A stretch of DNA of 64,000 nucleotides from Zea mays (Eukaryota > Streptophyta > Magnoliopsida > Poales > Poaceae), in contig NC_050097.1 of the NCBI RefSeq assembly GCF_902167145.1, forward strand, positions 39,726,095 to 39,790,094, in the 5' to 3' direction. The notes beneath the pieces are model-generated. The model worked only from the letters and a program-made list of their open reading frames with translations, had not been told where the DNA came from and made no database searches. The translations under genes and the position numbers were made by a program. How positions within the stretch are numbered: position 1 is the stretch's first letter; each line of letters starts with the position of its first letter. Shown piece after piece: positions 11,347 through 23,420 of the stretch.

Positions 11347-12669
11347 TGATAGTCGCCTAGAGGGGGGGTGAATAGGGCGAAACTGAAATTTACAAATATA
11401 AACACAACTACAAGCCGGGGTTAGCGTTAGTAACAATAAATGAGTCCGCAAGAGAGGGCACAAAACAAATCCCAAGCGAATAAGCAAATGAGACACGGAG
11501 ATTTGTTTTACCGAGGTTCGGTTCTTGCAAACCTACTCCCCGTTGAGGAGGCCACAAAGGCCGGGTCTCTTTCAACCCTTCCCTCTCTCAAACGGTCCCT
11601 CGGACCGAGTGAGCTTCTCTTCTCTAATCAAAGCCGGGAACAAAACTTCCTCGCAAGGGCCACCACACAATTGGTGCCTCTTGCCTTGATTACAATGGAG
11701 TTGTGATCTCAAGAACAAGTGAGAAAGAAAAGAAGCAATCCAAGCGCAAGAGCTCAAATGAACACGGCAAATCACTCTCTCTAGTCACTAGAGTTTTGTG
11801 TGGAATTGGAGAGGATTTGATCTCTTTGAATGTGTCTAGAATTGAATGCCTAGAGCTCTTGTAGTAGTTGAGAAGTGGAAAACTTGGATGGCAATGAATG
11901 TGGGGTGGTTGGGGTATTTATAGCCCCAACCACCAAAAGTGACCGTTGGCTGGAGGCGTCTGCTCGATGGCGCACCGGACAGTCCGGTGCACACCGGACA
12001 GTCCGGTGCCCCTGCCACGTCATCACTGCCGTTGGATTCTAACCGTTGGAGCTTCTGACTTGTGGGCCCGCCTGGGTGTCCGGTGCACACCGGACATGTA
12101 CTGTTTGATGTCCGGTGCACCGGCATGGGCGATTCTGACTTCTGCGCGCGCTGCGTGCGCATTTAATGCACCGCAGGGAGCCGTTGGCGCCGCAGGGAGC
12201 CGTTGCTCCGCTGGCACACCGGACAGTCCGGTGTACACCGGACAGTCCGGTGAATTATAGCGGTGCGGCTGCCGCGCGAACCCGAGGCTGGCGAGTTCAG
12301 GAGGCCGAGCTTCCTTGGAGCACCGGACATGTCCGGTGCACACCGGACAGTCCAGTGAATTATAGCGCGCCGGCTCCGAGAATTCCCGAGGGCGAAGAGT
12401 TTGAGTCTGAGTCCCCTGGTGCACCGGACAGGTACTGTTCACTGTCCGGTGGCACACCGGACAGTCCGGTGCGCCAGACCAGGGGTGCCCTCGGTTGCCC
12501 CTTTGCTCCTTTATTGAATCCAACACTTGATCTTTTTATTGGCTAGATGTGAACCTTTTGCACCTGTATAACTTATACACTAGAGCAAACTAGTCAGTCC
12601 AATATTTGTGTTGGGCAATTCAACCACCAAAATTATTTAGGAACTAGGTGTAAGCCTAATTCCCTTTCA
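11347..12669 (-). repeat. Element C 3' LTR (1323 bp)
   Basis: It begins tgatagtcgcc and ends ccctttca on the plus strand. The TATA box on the element strand is ctataaata (complement of 11914-11923). Palindromes such as caccggacagtccggtg cluster upstream of it in element orientation, at about 11970-12475. Confidence 0.95.
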
Positions 12670-13551
12670 ATCTCCCCCTTTTTGGTGATTGATGCCAACA
12701 CAAACCAAAGCAAATGTAGAAGTGCATAATTGAACTAGTTTGCATAATGTAAGTGAAAAGGTTACTTGGAATTGAGCCAATATAACTACTTACAAGATAT
12801 GCAAGGAATGTTTCTTTCTTATATAACATTTTGGACCACGTTTGCACCACATGTTTTGTTTTTGCAAATTCTTTTTGTAAATCCATTTCAAAGATCTTTT
12901 GCAAATAGTCAAAGGTATATGAATAAGAGTTTGCAAAGCATTTTCAAGATTTGAAATTGTCTCCCCCTATTTCAAATGCTTTTCCTTTGACTAAACAAAA
13001 CTCCCCCTAAAAGAGATCCACCTCTTAGTGTTCAAGAGGGTTTTGATATACCATTTTTGAAATACTACTTTCTCCCCCTTTTGAACACAATAGGATACCA
13101 AATGATAAAGACTTTTGGAAAGCACTAAGTTTTTGAATTTGGTGGTGGTGGTGCGGTCCTTTTGCTTTGGGCTCATTTCTCCCCCTTTTTGGCATGAATC
13201 GCCAAAAACGGAATCATTAGAGCCCTCGGAGTAATTTCTTCCCCTTTGGTCAAAAAGTAAATGAGTTAAGATTATACCAAAGATGAAGTCCGGTCCTTTT
13301 GCTTTTGAGCTTTTGCTCTCTCCCCCAAGGATGAAATCCTTTTCTTTGATGCTCATTTCTCCCCAAGGAATAGAGAGTTGCTCGGAGTGATGGCGAAGCA
13401 TGAGTTACGGAGTGGAAGCCTTTGTCTTCGCCGAAGACTCCAATTCCCTTTCAATATACCTATGACTTGGTTTGAAATAGACTTGAAAACACATTAGTCA
13501 TAGCATAAAAGAGATATGATCAAAGGTATTTAAATGAGCTATGTGTGCAAG
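12670..13551 (-). other. Element C 3' untranslated region with multiple polypurine tracts
   Basis: This is 882 bases without a gene, between pol and the 3' LTR. On the plus strand it holds many ctccccct-type runs (about 12671, 12961, 13001, 13071, 13178 and 13318), which are polypurine tracts on the element strand. The one that abuts the LTR (12670-12684) is the expected plus-strand primer. Confidence 0.8.
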
Positions 13552-16500
13552 CTAGCAAAAGAAATTTCTAGAATCAAGAATATTGAGCTCATGCCTAAGT
13601 CTGGTGAAAGATTGTTCATCAAGTGGCTTGGTAAAGATATCGGCTAATTGATCTTTAGTATTAATGTAAGAAATCTCGATATCCCCCTTTTGTTGGTGAT
13701 CCCTAAGAAAATGATACCGAATGGCTATGTGCTTAGTGCGGCTATGCTCGACGGGATTGTCGGCCATTTTGATTGCACTCTCATTATCACATAGCAAAGG
13801 AACTTTGGTTAATTTGTAACCGTAGTCCCGCAGGGTTTGACTCATCCAAAGCAATTGCGCGCAACAATGTCCTGCGGCAATGTACTCGGCTTCGGCGGTG
13901 GAAAGAGCGACCGAATTTTGCTTCTTTGAAGCCCAAGACACCAAGGATCTTCCCAAGAACTGGCAAGTCCCCGATGTGCTCTTCCTATTGATTTTGCACC
14001 CCGCCCAATCGGCATCCGAATAACCAAGTAAATCAAATGTGGATCCCCGAGGGTACCAAAGCCCAAACTTAGGGGTATAAGCCAAATATCTCAAGATTCG
14101 TTTTACGGCCGTAAGGTGGGATTCCTTAGGGTCGGATTGGAATCTTGCACACATGCAAACGGAAAGCATAATGTCCGATCGAGATGCACATAAATAAAGC
14201 AATGAACCAATCATCGACCGGTATACCTTTTGATCCACGGACTTACCTCCCGTGTCGAGGTCGAGATGCCCATTAGTTCCCATGGGTGTCTTGATGGGTT
14301 TGGCATCCTTCATCCCAAACTTAGCAAGAATGTCTTGAGTGTACTTCGTTTGGCTAATGAAGGTGCCCTCTCGGAGTTGCTTGACTTGGAATCCTAGAAA
14401 ATACTTCAACTCCCCCATCATCGACATCTCGAATTTCTGTGTCATGATCCTACTAAACTCTTCACATGTAGACTCGTTAGTAGACCCAAATATAATATCA
14501 TCAACATAAATTTGGCATACAAACAAGTCATTTTCAAGAGTTTTAGTAAAGAGTGTAGGATCGGCCTTGCCGACTTTGAAGCCATTAGCAATAAGGAAAT
14601 CTCTAAGGCATTCATACCATGCTCTTGGGGCTTGCTTGAGCCCATAAAGCGCCTTAGAGAGCCTATAGACATGATTAGGATACTCACTGTCTTCAAAGCC
14701 GGGAGGTTGCTCAACATAGACCTCTTCCTTGATCGGTCCATTGAGGAAGGCACTTTTCACGTCCATTTGATAGAGCTTAAGGCCATGGTAAGTAGCATAG
14801 GCCAATAATATGCGAATTGACTCAAGCCTAGCTACGGGTGCATAGGTTTCACCGAAATCCAAACCTTCGACTTGTGAATACCCTTTGGCTACGAGTCGAG
14901 CTTTGTTCCTTGTCACCACACCATGCTCATCTTGCTTGTTGCGGAAGACCCATTTGGTTCCTACAACATTTTGGTTAGGACGTGGAACTAAATGCCAGAC
15001 CTCATTCCTCGTGAAATTGTTGAGCTCCTCTTGCATTGCCACCACCCAATCCGAATCTTGGAGAGCTTCCTCTACCCTGTGTGGCTCAATAGAGGAAACA
15101 AAAGAGTAATGTTCACAAAAGTGAGCAACCCGAGATCGAGTAGTTACCCCCTTATGAATGTCGCCGAGGATGGTGTCGACGGGGTGATCTCGTTGGATTG
15201 CTTGGTGGACTCTTGGGTGTGGCGGTCTTGGTTCTTCCTCATCCTCCTTTTCTTGATCATTTGTATCTCCCCCTTGATCATTGCTATCATCTTGAGGTGG
15301 CTCGTCTTCTTGATTTTGCTCTTCATCATTTTGAGCCTCATCCTCATTTTGAGTTGGTGGAGATGCTTGCATGGAGGAGGATGGTTGATCTTGTGTACTT
15401 GGAGGCTCTTCGGATTCCTTAGGACACACATCCCCGATGGACATGTTCCTTAGCGCGATGCATGGAGCCTGTTCTTCACCTATCTCATCAAGATCAACTT
15501 GCTCTACTTGAGAGCCGTTAGTTTCATCAAACACAACGTCACATGAGACTTCAACTAGTCCAGTGGACTTGTTAAAGACCCTATATGCCCTTGTGTTTGA
15601 GTCATAACCAAGTAAAAAACCTTCTACAGTTTTAGGAGCAAATTTAGATTTTCTACCTCTTTTAATAAGAATGAAGCATTTGCTACCAAAAACTCTAAAA
15701 TATGAAATGTTGGGCTTTTTACCGGTTAGGAGTTCATATGATGTCTTCTTGAGGATTCGGTGAAGATATAACCGGTTGATGGCGTAGCAGGCGGTGTTGA
15801 CCGCTTCGGCCCAAAACCGGTCTGGTGTCTTGTACTCATCAAGCATGGTTCTTGCCATGTCCAATAGAGTTCAATTCTTCCTCTCCACTACACCATTTTG
15901 TTGAGGTGTGTAGGGAGAAGAGAACTCATGCTTGATGCCCTCCTCCTCAAGGAAGCCTTCAATTTGAGAGTTCTTGAACTCCGTCCCATTGTCGCTTCTT
16001 ATTTTCTTGATCCTTAAGCCGAACTCATTTTGAGCCCGTCTCAAGAATCCTTTTAAAGTCTCTTGGGTTTGAGATTTTTCCTGTAAAAAGAATACCCAAG
16101 TGAAGCGAGAATAATCATCCACAATTACAAGACAATACTTACTCCCGCCGATGCTTATGTAAGCAATCGGGCCGAATAGATCCATGTGGAGTAGCTCAAG
16201 CGGCCTGTCGGTTGTCATGACGTTCTTGTGTGGATGATGGACTCCAACTTGCTTCCCTGCCTGGCATGCGCTACAAATCCTGTCTTTCTCAAAATGAACA
16301 TTTGTTAATCCTAAAATGTGTTCTCCCTTTAGAAGCTTATGAAGATTCTTCATCCCAACATGGGCTAGTCGGCGATGCCAGAGCCAACCCATGTTAGTCT
16401 TAGCAATTAAGCAAGTGTCGAGTTCAGCTCTATCAAAATCTACCAAGTATAGCTGACCCTCTAATATTCCCTTAAATGCTATTGAATCATCACTTCTTCT

Positions 16501-16797
16501 AAAGACAGTGACACCTACATCAGTGAATAGACAGTTGTAGCCCATTTGACATAATTGGGAAACAGAAAGCAAGTTGTAATCTAAGGAATCAACAAGAAAA
16601 ACATTTGAAATAGAATGGTCAGGAGATATAGCAATTTTACCAAGTCCTTTGACCAAACCTTGATTTCCATCCCCGAATGTGATAGCTCGTTGGGGATCTT
16701 GGTTTTTCTCATATGAGGAGAACATCCTTTTCTCCCCGGTCATGTGGTTTGTGCACCCGCTGTCGAGTATCCAACTTGAGCCCCCGGATGCATAAAC
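13552..16797 (-). pseudogene. pol: Element C Pol polyprotein with one nonsense codon
   Basis: The frame spans 1082 codons from the GTT at 16797. It has the protease DSGCTNHM motif (about 16735-16770), the integrase HHCC region, RT with YVDDIIFGS (about 14490-14520) and RNase H with ALSTAEAEY (about 13880-13905). A single in-frame TGA at 15871-15873 falls inside the integrase, next to the catalytic glutamate region. The equivalent codon in D and in the post-H part of G is an arginine CGA or AGA, so this is most simply a CpG deamination. The rest is open to the TAA/TAG end at 13552. The copy would make a truncated protein that ends in integrase and lacks RT. In the pol frame a TAG at 16798-16800 directly precedes the first codon, so pol cannot be reached by simple frameshifting at the end of gag. 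Confidence 0.92.
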
Positions 16798-16810
16798 CTA
16801 CAAAACAAAT

Positions 16811-19507
16811 TTAGTTCTTGACTTTAGGTACCCAAACGGTTTTGGGTCCTTTGGCATTAGAAACAAGAACTTTGGGTACCCAAACACAAGTCTTGGAGCC
16901 CTTGTGTTTGCCCCCAACAAATTTGGCAACTACCTTGCCGGATTTGCTAGTAAGCACATAAGATGCATCAAAAGTTTTAAATGAAATGCTATGTTCATTT
17001 GATGCATTAGGAATTTTCTTCTTAGGCAACTTGGCACGGGTTGGTTGCCTAGAACTAGATGTCTCACCCTTATACATGAAAGCATGGTTAGGGCCAGAGT
17101 GAGACTTCCTAGAATGAATCTTCCTAATTTTGCTCTCAGGATAGCCTGCAGGGTATAAAATGTAACCCTCGTTATCCTGAGGCATGGGAGCTTTGCCCTT
17201 AACAAAGTTAGACAAGTTCTTAGGAGGGGCATTAAGTTTGACATTGTCTCCCCTTTGGAAGCCAATGCCATCCTTGATGCCAGGGCGTCTCCCATTATAA
17301 AGCATGCTACGAGCAAATTTAAATTTCTCATTTTCTAAGTTGTGCTCGGCAATTTTAGCATCTAGTTTAGCTATATGATCATTTTGTTTTTTAATTAAGG
17401 CTAGGTGATCATGGATAGCCTCAATATTAATATCTCTGCATCTAGTGCAAATAGAAACATGCTCAACATTAGATGTAGAGGGTTTGCAAGATTTAAGTTC
17501 TACAACCTTAGCATGCAACATTTCATTCTTAGTTCTAAGGTCGGAAATAGTAGCATTGCAAACATCAAAATTTATAGCCTTAGCAATTAAATTTTCATTC
17601 TCTAATCTAAGGCTAGCAAGAGATGCATTCAATTCATCAATCTTAGCAAGCAAGTCAACGTTATCATTTCTAAGATTGGGAATTGAAATATTACAAACAT
17701 GTGAATCAACCTTAGCATTTAAAATAGCATTTTCATTTCTAAGGTTGTTAATCATCTCACGGCAAGTGCTTAGCTCACTAGACAATTTTTCACATTTTTC
17801 AACTTGTAGAGCGTAAGCATTTTTAACCTTAACATGTTTCTTATTCTCCTTGATTAGGAAGTCCTCTTGGGAGTCCAAGAGATCATCCTTTTCATGGATG
17901 GCACTAATTAGTTCATTTAATTTTTCCTTTTGTTCCATGTTAAGGTTAGCAAAAAGAATGCGCAAGTTATCCTCCTCATTTTTATCATCATCCTCATCAC
18001 TAGATGTTTCATATTTAGTGGAGGACCTTGATTTTACCTTCTTTTTGCCGTCCTTGGCCATGAGACACTTGTGGCCGACGTTGGGGAAGAGAAGGCCTTT
18101 GGTGACGGCGATGTTGGCGGCGTCCTCGTCGTCGGAGGAGTCGCTTGAGCTTTCGTCGGAGTCCCACTCCCGACAAACATGGGCATCGCCGCCCTTCTTC
18201 TTGTAATACTTCTTCTTCTCCTTTCTTCTTCCCTTCTTGTCGTCGCCCCTGTCACTGTCACTAGACATAGGACATTTTGCAATAAAGTGACCGGGCTTAC
18301 CACACTTGTAGCAAACCTTCTTGGAACGAGGTTTGTAGTCCTTCCCCTTCCGTTGCTTGAGGATTTGCCTAAAGCTTTTGATGATTAGGGCCATCTCCTC
18401 ATTGTCGAGCTTGGAGGCGTCAATTGGTTGTCTACTTGGTGTAGACTCCTCCTTCTTCTCCTCCGTTGCCTTAAAGGCCACCGGTTGCGCCTCGGATGTG
18501 GAGGGCTCGTCAAGCTCGTTGATCTTCTTGGAGCCCTTAATCATGCATTCAAAGCTAACAAAATTCCCGATGACTTCCTCGGGGGTCATTAGTGGATATC
18601 TTGGATTACCACGAATTAATTGAACTTGTGTGGGGTTAAGGAAAATAAGAGCTCTTAGAATAACCTTAACCACTTCGTGGTCATCCCACTTTGTACTCCC
18701 GAGGTTGCGCACTTGGTTCACCAAGGTCTTGAGCCGGTTGTACATGTCTTGTGGCTCCTCCCCTTGGCGAAGACGGAAGCGACCGAGCTCCCCCTCGATC
18801 GTTTCCCGCTTGGTGATCTTGGTGAGTTCATCACCTTCGTGCGCCGTCTTGAGAAGATCCCAAATCTCTTTGGCGTTCTTCAACCCTTGTACTTTGTTGT
18901 ATTCCTCCTTGCTTAGGGAGGCAAGGAGGATGGTTGCGGCTTGGGAGTTGAAGTGCTCGATTTGGGCCACTTCGTCTGTGTCATAGTCCTCATCCCCTAT
19001 AGATGGTACCTGTACACCATACTCAACAACATCCCATATACTCTTGTGGAGAGAGGTTAGATGAAATCGCATTAAATTACTCCACATAGCATAATCTTCA
19101 CCATTAAAAGTTGGTGGTTTACCTAATGGGACGGAAAGTAGAGGTGTATGTTTAGGAACACGAGGATAGCGTAGGGGAATCTTACTATACTTCTTACGCT
19201 CTTGGCGTTTAGAAGTGACGGACGCCGCGTCGGAGCCGGAGGTAGATGTTGATGAAGTGTCGGTCTCGTAGTAGACCACCTTCCTCATCCTCTTGTGCTT
19301 GTCCCCACTCCGATGCGGCTTGTGAGAAGAAGATTTTTCCTTCTTCTCCTTGTGGTGAGAAGAGGAAGATCTTTTCTCCTTCCGCTTGGAGGAGTTCTTC
19401 TTCTTCTCCCTTTTCTTGGTGCGGGACTCTTCCGATGAGGTGCTCCCTTGGCTTGTAGTGGGCTTGTCGCCGGTCTCCATCTCCTTCTTGGCGTGATCTC
19501 CCGACAT
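16811..19507 (-). CDS. gag: Element C Gag polyprotein
   Basis: An intact frame of 898 residues from the ATG at 19507; a GTG lies just upstream but the ATG is the natural start. The N-terminus is very rich in K, E, S and H (about residues 1-90). A copia capsid-type region follows (about 110-330). There is one CCHC zinc knuckle, CYKCGKPGHFIAKC, near residue 399, then an acidic patch. A long coiled-coil part with repeating LxxEN/LxAK heptad-like units covers about 520-720. The C-terminal domain is basic and ends KVKN. The C-terminal extension is a Sirevirus hallmark. It is about 107 residues longer than Gag of element A, mostly in the coiled coil. Confidence 0.92.
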   Translation of the reverse strand: MSGDHAKKEMETGDKPTTSQGSTSSEESRTKKREKKKNSSKRKEKRSSSSHHKEKKEKSSSHKPHRSGDKHKRMRKVVYYETDTSSTSTSGSDAASVTSKRQERKKYSKIPLRYPRVPKHTPLLSVPLGKPPTFNGEDYAMWSNLMRFHLTSLHKSIWDVVEYGVQVPSIGDEDYDTDEVAQIEHFNSQAATILLASLSKEEYNKVQGLKNAKEIWDLLKTAHEGDELTKITKRETIEGELGRFRLRQGEEPQDMYNRLKTLVNQVRNLGSTKWDDHEVVKVILRALIFLNPTQVQLIRGNPRYPLMTPEEVIGNFVSFECMIKGSKKINELDEPSTSEAQPVAFKATEEKKEESTPSRQPIDASKLDNEEMALIIKSFRQILKQRKGKDYKPRSKKVCYKCGKPGHFIAKCPMSSDSDRGDDKKGRRKEKKKYYKKKGGDAHVCREWDSDESSSDSSDDEDAANIAVTKGLLFPNVGHKCLMAKDGKKKVKSRSSTKYETSSDEDDDKNEEDNLRILFANLNMEQKEKLNELISAIHEKDDLLDSQEDFLIKENKKHVKVKNAYALQVEKCEKLSSELSTCREMINNLRNENAILNAKVDSHVCNISIPNLRNDNVDLLAKIDELNASLASLRLENENLIAKAINFDVCNATISDLRTKNEMLHAKVVELKSCKPSTSNVEHVSICTRCRDINIEAIHDHLALIKKQNDHIAKLDAKIAEHNLENEKFKFARSMLYNGRRPGIKDGIGFQRGDNVKLNAPPKNLSNFVKGKAPMPQDNEGYILYPAGYPESKIRKIHSRKSHSGPNHAFMYKGETSSSRQPTRAKLPKKKIPNASNEHSISFKTFDASYVLTSKSGKVVAKFVGGKHKGSKTCVWVPKVLVSNAKGPKTVWVPKVKN

Positions 19508-19540
19508 CACTTCGAGCGGTTAGGCTCTAATGAAGCACCG

Positions 19541-19553
19541 GGCTCTGATACCA
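19541..19553 (-). other. Primer binding site of element C
   Basis: The complement reads tggtatcagagcc, matching the 3' end of initiator methionine tRNA, two bases inside the 5' LTR. Confidence 0.9.
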
Positions 19554-19555
19554 AT

Positions 19556-20878
19556 TGATAGTCGCCTAGAGGGGGGGTGAATAGGGCGAAACTGAAATTT
19601 ACAAATATAAACACAACTACAAGCCGGGGTTAGCGTTAGTAACAATAAATGAGTCCGCAAGAGAGGGCACAAAACAAATCCCAAGCGAATAAGCAAATGA
19701 GACACGGAGATTTGTTTTACCGAGGTTCGGTTCTTGCAAACCTACTCCCCGTTGAGGAGGCCACAAAGGCCGGGTCTCTTTCAACCCTTCCCTCTCTCAA
19801 ACGGTCCCTCGGACCGAGTGAGCTTCTCTTCTCTAATCAAAGCCGGGAACAAAACTTCCTCGCAAGGGCCACCACACAATTGGTGCCTCTTGCCTTGATT
19901 ACAATGGAGTTGTGATCTCAAGAACAAGTGAGAAAGAAAAGAAGCAATCCAAGCGCAAGAGCTCAAATGAACACGGCAAATCACTCTCTCTAGTCACTAG
20001 AGTTTTGTGTGGAATTGGAGAGGATTTGATCTCTTTGAATGTGTCTAGAATTGAATGCCTAGAGCTCTTGTAGTAGTTGAGAAGTGGAAAACTTGGATGG
20101 CAATGAATGTGGGGTGGTTGGGGTATTTATAGCCCCAACCACCAAAAGTGACCGTTGGCTGGAGGCGTCTGCTCGATGGCGCACCGGACAGTCCGGTGCA
20201 CACCGGACAGTCCGGTGCCCCTGCCACGTCATCACTGCCGTTGGATTCTAGCCGTTGGAGCTTCTGACTTGTGGGCCCGCCTGGGTGTCCGGTGCACACC
20301 GGACATGTACTGTTTGATGTCCGGTGCACCGGCATGGGCGATTCTGACTTCTGCGCGCGCTGCGTGCGCATTTAATGCACCGCAGGGAGCCGTTGGCGCC
20401 GCAGGGAGCCGTTGCTCCGCTGGCACACCGGACAGTCCGGTGTACACCGGACAGTCCGGTGAATTATAGCGGTGCGGCTGCCGCGCGAACCCGAGGCTGG
20501 CGAGTTCAGGAGGCCGAGCTTCCTTGGAGCACCGGACATGTCCGGTGCACACCGGACAGTCCGGTGAATTATAGCGCGCCGGCTCCGAGAATTCCCGAGG
20601 GTGAAGAGTTTGAGTCTGAGTCCCCTGGTGCACCGGACAGGTACTGTTCACTGTCCGGTGGCACACCGGACAGTCCGGTGCGCCAGACCAGGGGTGCCCT
20701 CGGTTGCCCCTTTGCTCCTTTATTGAATCCAACACTTGATCTTTTTATTGGCTAGATGTGAACCTTTTGCACCTGTATAACTTATACACTAGAGCAAACT
20801 AGTCAGTCCAATATTTGTGTTGGGCAATTCAACCACCAAAATTATTTAGGAACTAGGTGTAAGCCTAATTCCCTTTCA
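19556..20878 (-). repeat. Element C 5' LTR (1323 bp)
   Basis: Same length as the partner at 11347-12669, with three substitutions seen by eye. It is followed by the target-site copy cccgg at 20879-20883. It carries the same TATA box and palindrome array. Confidence 0.95.
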
Positions 20879-20883
20879 CCCGG

Positions 20884-21318
20884 CATCTTGAGCTTGAGGT
20901 AGGTGTAGTTGGGGACGGCCATGAACTTGGCGTAGCATGGTCTTCCCAACACCGCATGGTAGGTTCCTCGGAACCCGACGACCTCGAAGGTGAGAGCTTC
21001 CTTTCGGAAGTTGGAGGGAGTCCCGAAGCAGACGGGTAAGTCGATCCGTCCGAGGGGTAGGATTCGCTTCCCGGACGCGATCCCGTGGAAGGGTGCCGCA
21101 CCGGCCCAGACCTCGGACCTGTCGACCCCCAAGAGTTCCAGGGTCTCGGCGTAGATGATGTTAAGGCTGCTGCCTCCGTCCATGAGGACTTTGGAGAGCC
21201 TAACGTTGCCGATGATCGGATCGACGACAAGCGGGTACCTTCCTGGGCTTGGCACAAAGTCGGGGTGGTCGCCTCGGTCGAAGGTGATAGGCTTGTCGGA
21301 CCAGTCTAGGTAGACTGG
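20884..21318 (-). pseudogene. pol: Element B aspartic protease region
   Basis: The minus strand is open across this segment. It encodes the retropepsin-like core of gypsy elements, with the active-site triad in the form DGGSSLN (about 21165-21185) and the later block AVLGRPCYAKF (about 20930-20960). The segment links Gag (right, beyond element D) and RT (left, beyond element C), and the frame is in phase across both insertions. No stop occurs here. The protease would cleave the Gag-Pol polyprotein. It is listed as a pseudogene because the whole element is broken elsewhere. Confidence 0.85.
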
Positions 21319-22606
21319 TGAAAGTCGCCTAGAGGGGGGGTGAATAGGGCGAAACTGAAATTTACAAAATTAATCACAACCACAAGCCGAGTTAGCGTTA
21401 GAAATAATAATGAGTCCGAGAGAGAGGGCCCAAAACAAATCGCAAGCGAATGAAGAGTGTGACACACGGATTTGTTTTACCGAGGTTCGGTTCTCGCAAA
21501 CCTACTCCCCGTTGAGGAGGCCACAAAGGCCGGGTCTCTTTCAACCCTTACCCTCTCTCAAACGGTCCTGCGGACCGAGTGAGCTTCTCTTCTCAAATCA
21601 AACCGGGAACAAAACTTCCCCGCAAGGACCACCACACAATTGGTGTCTCTTGCCTTGGTTACAATGGAGTTTTGATCATAAGAACAAGTGAGAAAGAAAA
21701 GAAGCAATCCAAGCGCAAGAGCTCAAAAGAACACGACAAATCTCTCTCGCTAATCACTAAAGCCTTGTGTGGAATCGGAGAGGATTTGATCACTTGGGTG
21801 TGTCTAGAATTGAATGCCTAGCCCTTGTAAGTGGTTGAGAAGTGGAAAACTTGGATGACTTGAATGTGGGGTGGTTGGAGGTATTTATAGCCCCAACCAC
21901 CAAACTAGCCGTTTGGTGGAGGCTGTCTGTCGTATGGTGCACCGGACAGTCCGGTGCACACCGGACATGTCCGGTGCGATAACCACATCACCAGGCCGTT
22001 AGGGTTCCGACCGTTGGAGCTCTGACTGCTGGGCCCGCCTGGATGTCCGGTGGCGCACCGGACATGCACTGTAGAGTGTCCGGTGCGCCAGCATGGGCGT
22101 GCCTGCCTTCTGCGCGCTCTGGCGCGCATTCAATGCGCCTGCAGGTAGCAGTTGGCGCCGAAGTAGCCGTTACTTCGTTGTCACACCGGACAGTCCGGTG
22201 TACACCAGACATGTCCGGTAAATTATAGCGGACTAGCCATTGCGAATTCCCGAAGCTGGCGAGTTCAGAGTCGCTTCATTCTTGGAGCATCGGACACTGT
22301 CCGGTGTACACCGGACAGTCCGGTGAATTATAGCGCGGCGACTCTGAGAATTCCCAAAGGTGAGGAGTTCAGCGCGTGGAGAACCCTGGTGCACCGGACA
22401 GTCCAGTGCGCCAGACCAGGGTGCCTTCGGTTGTCCCTTTGCTCCTTTTGTTGAACCCTTTTCTTGGTCTTTTTATTGGCTTATTGTGAACCTTTGGTAC
22501 CTGTAACTTATAGACTTGGGCAAACTAGTTAGTCCAATTATTTGTGTTGGGCAATTCAACCACCAAAATTAGTTTAGGAAATAGGTGTAAGCCTAATTCC
22601 CTTTCA
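21319..22606 (-). repeat. Element D 3' LTR (1288 bp)
   Basis: It begins tgaaagtcgcc and ends ccctttca on the plus strand. Compared with its partner it has an extra 19-bp palindrome segment near 22195 and lacks a 21-bp one near 22395. The TATA box on the element strand is the complement of tatttatag near 21881-21890. Confidence 0.93.
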
Positions 22607-23420
22607 ATCTCCCCCTTTTTGGTGATTGATGCCAACACAAACCAAAGCAAATATAGAAGTGCAGAATTGAACTAGTTTGCAAAATGTAAGTGCAAAGGTT
22701 ACTTAGAATTGAGCCAATAAATATTACTTACTAGATATGCATGGATTGTTTCTTTATTTTTAACATTTTGGACCACGCTTGCACCATAAGTTTTGTTTTT
22801 GCAAATTCTTTTTGTAAATCCTTTTCAAAATCCTTTTGTAATATAGTCAAAGGTAAATGAATAAAATTTTGCGAAGCATTTTCAAGTTTGAAATTTTCTC
22901 CCCTTGTTTCAAATGCTTTTCCTTTGACTAAACAAAACTCCCCCTCAAATAAATTCTCCTCTTAGTGTTCAAGAGGGTTTTAAGATATCAATTTTGAAAG
23001 TACTACTTTCTCCCCCTTTAGAACACAAAGAGATACTAATTTAAAATTTATCAATTGAAAATCATTTTAAAATTAGGGTGGTGGTGCGGTCCTTTTGCTT
23101 TGGGCTTATACTTTCTCCCCCTTTGGCATGAATCGCCAAAAACAGATACTTTGAGTGAGATATAAGCCCTTGTGTAACTACTATCTCCCCTTTGGCAAAT
23201 AAAACATATGAGTGAAGATTATACCAAAGACGGAGAGTGATGCGGAGCGACGGTGAAGGATGAGTAGTAGAGTGGAGTGGAAGCCTTTGTCTTCGCCGAA
23301 GACTCCAATTCCCTTTCAATATACCTATGGCTTGGTTTGAAATACACTTGAAAACACATTAGTCATAGCATATATAAAAGAGACATGATCAAAGGTACAC
23401 TTATAAGCTATGTGTGCAAA
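22607..23420 (-). other. Element D 3' untranslated region
   Basis: This is 814 bases without a gene. Several C-rich runs on the plus strand (about 22608, 22937, 23010 and 23116) are polypurine tracts on the element strand. The first abuts the LTR. Confidence 0.75.

Larger units (their letters stand above)
11347..20878 (-). mobile_element. Element C: complete Ji-like Sirevirus (Ty1/copia)
   Basis: A complete 9532-bp element in minus orientation with two LTRs of exactly 1323 bp. A perfect 5-bp target duplication cccgg (11342-11346 and 20879-20883) flanks it. The primer site, gag, pol and purine tracts are in canonical order. By eye only three substitutions separate the LTRs (near 12032/20251, 12356/20562 and 12390/20602), so the insertion is roughly 0.1 million years old. 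Pol carries one nonsense codon; gag is open. The LTR end ...ccctttca and the gag start resemble the maize Ji family. It splits element B between the protease and RT. Confidence 0.95.
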
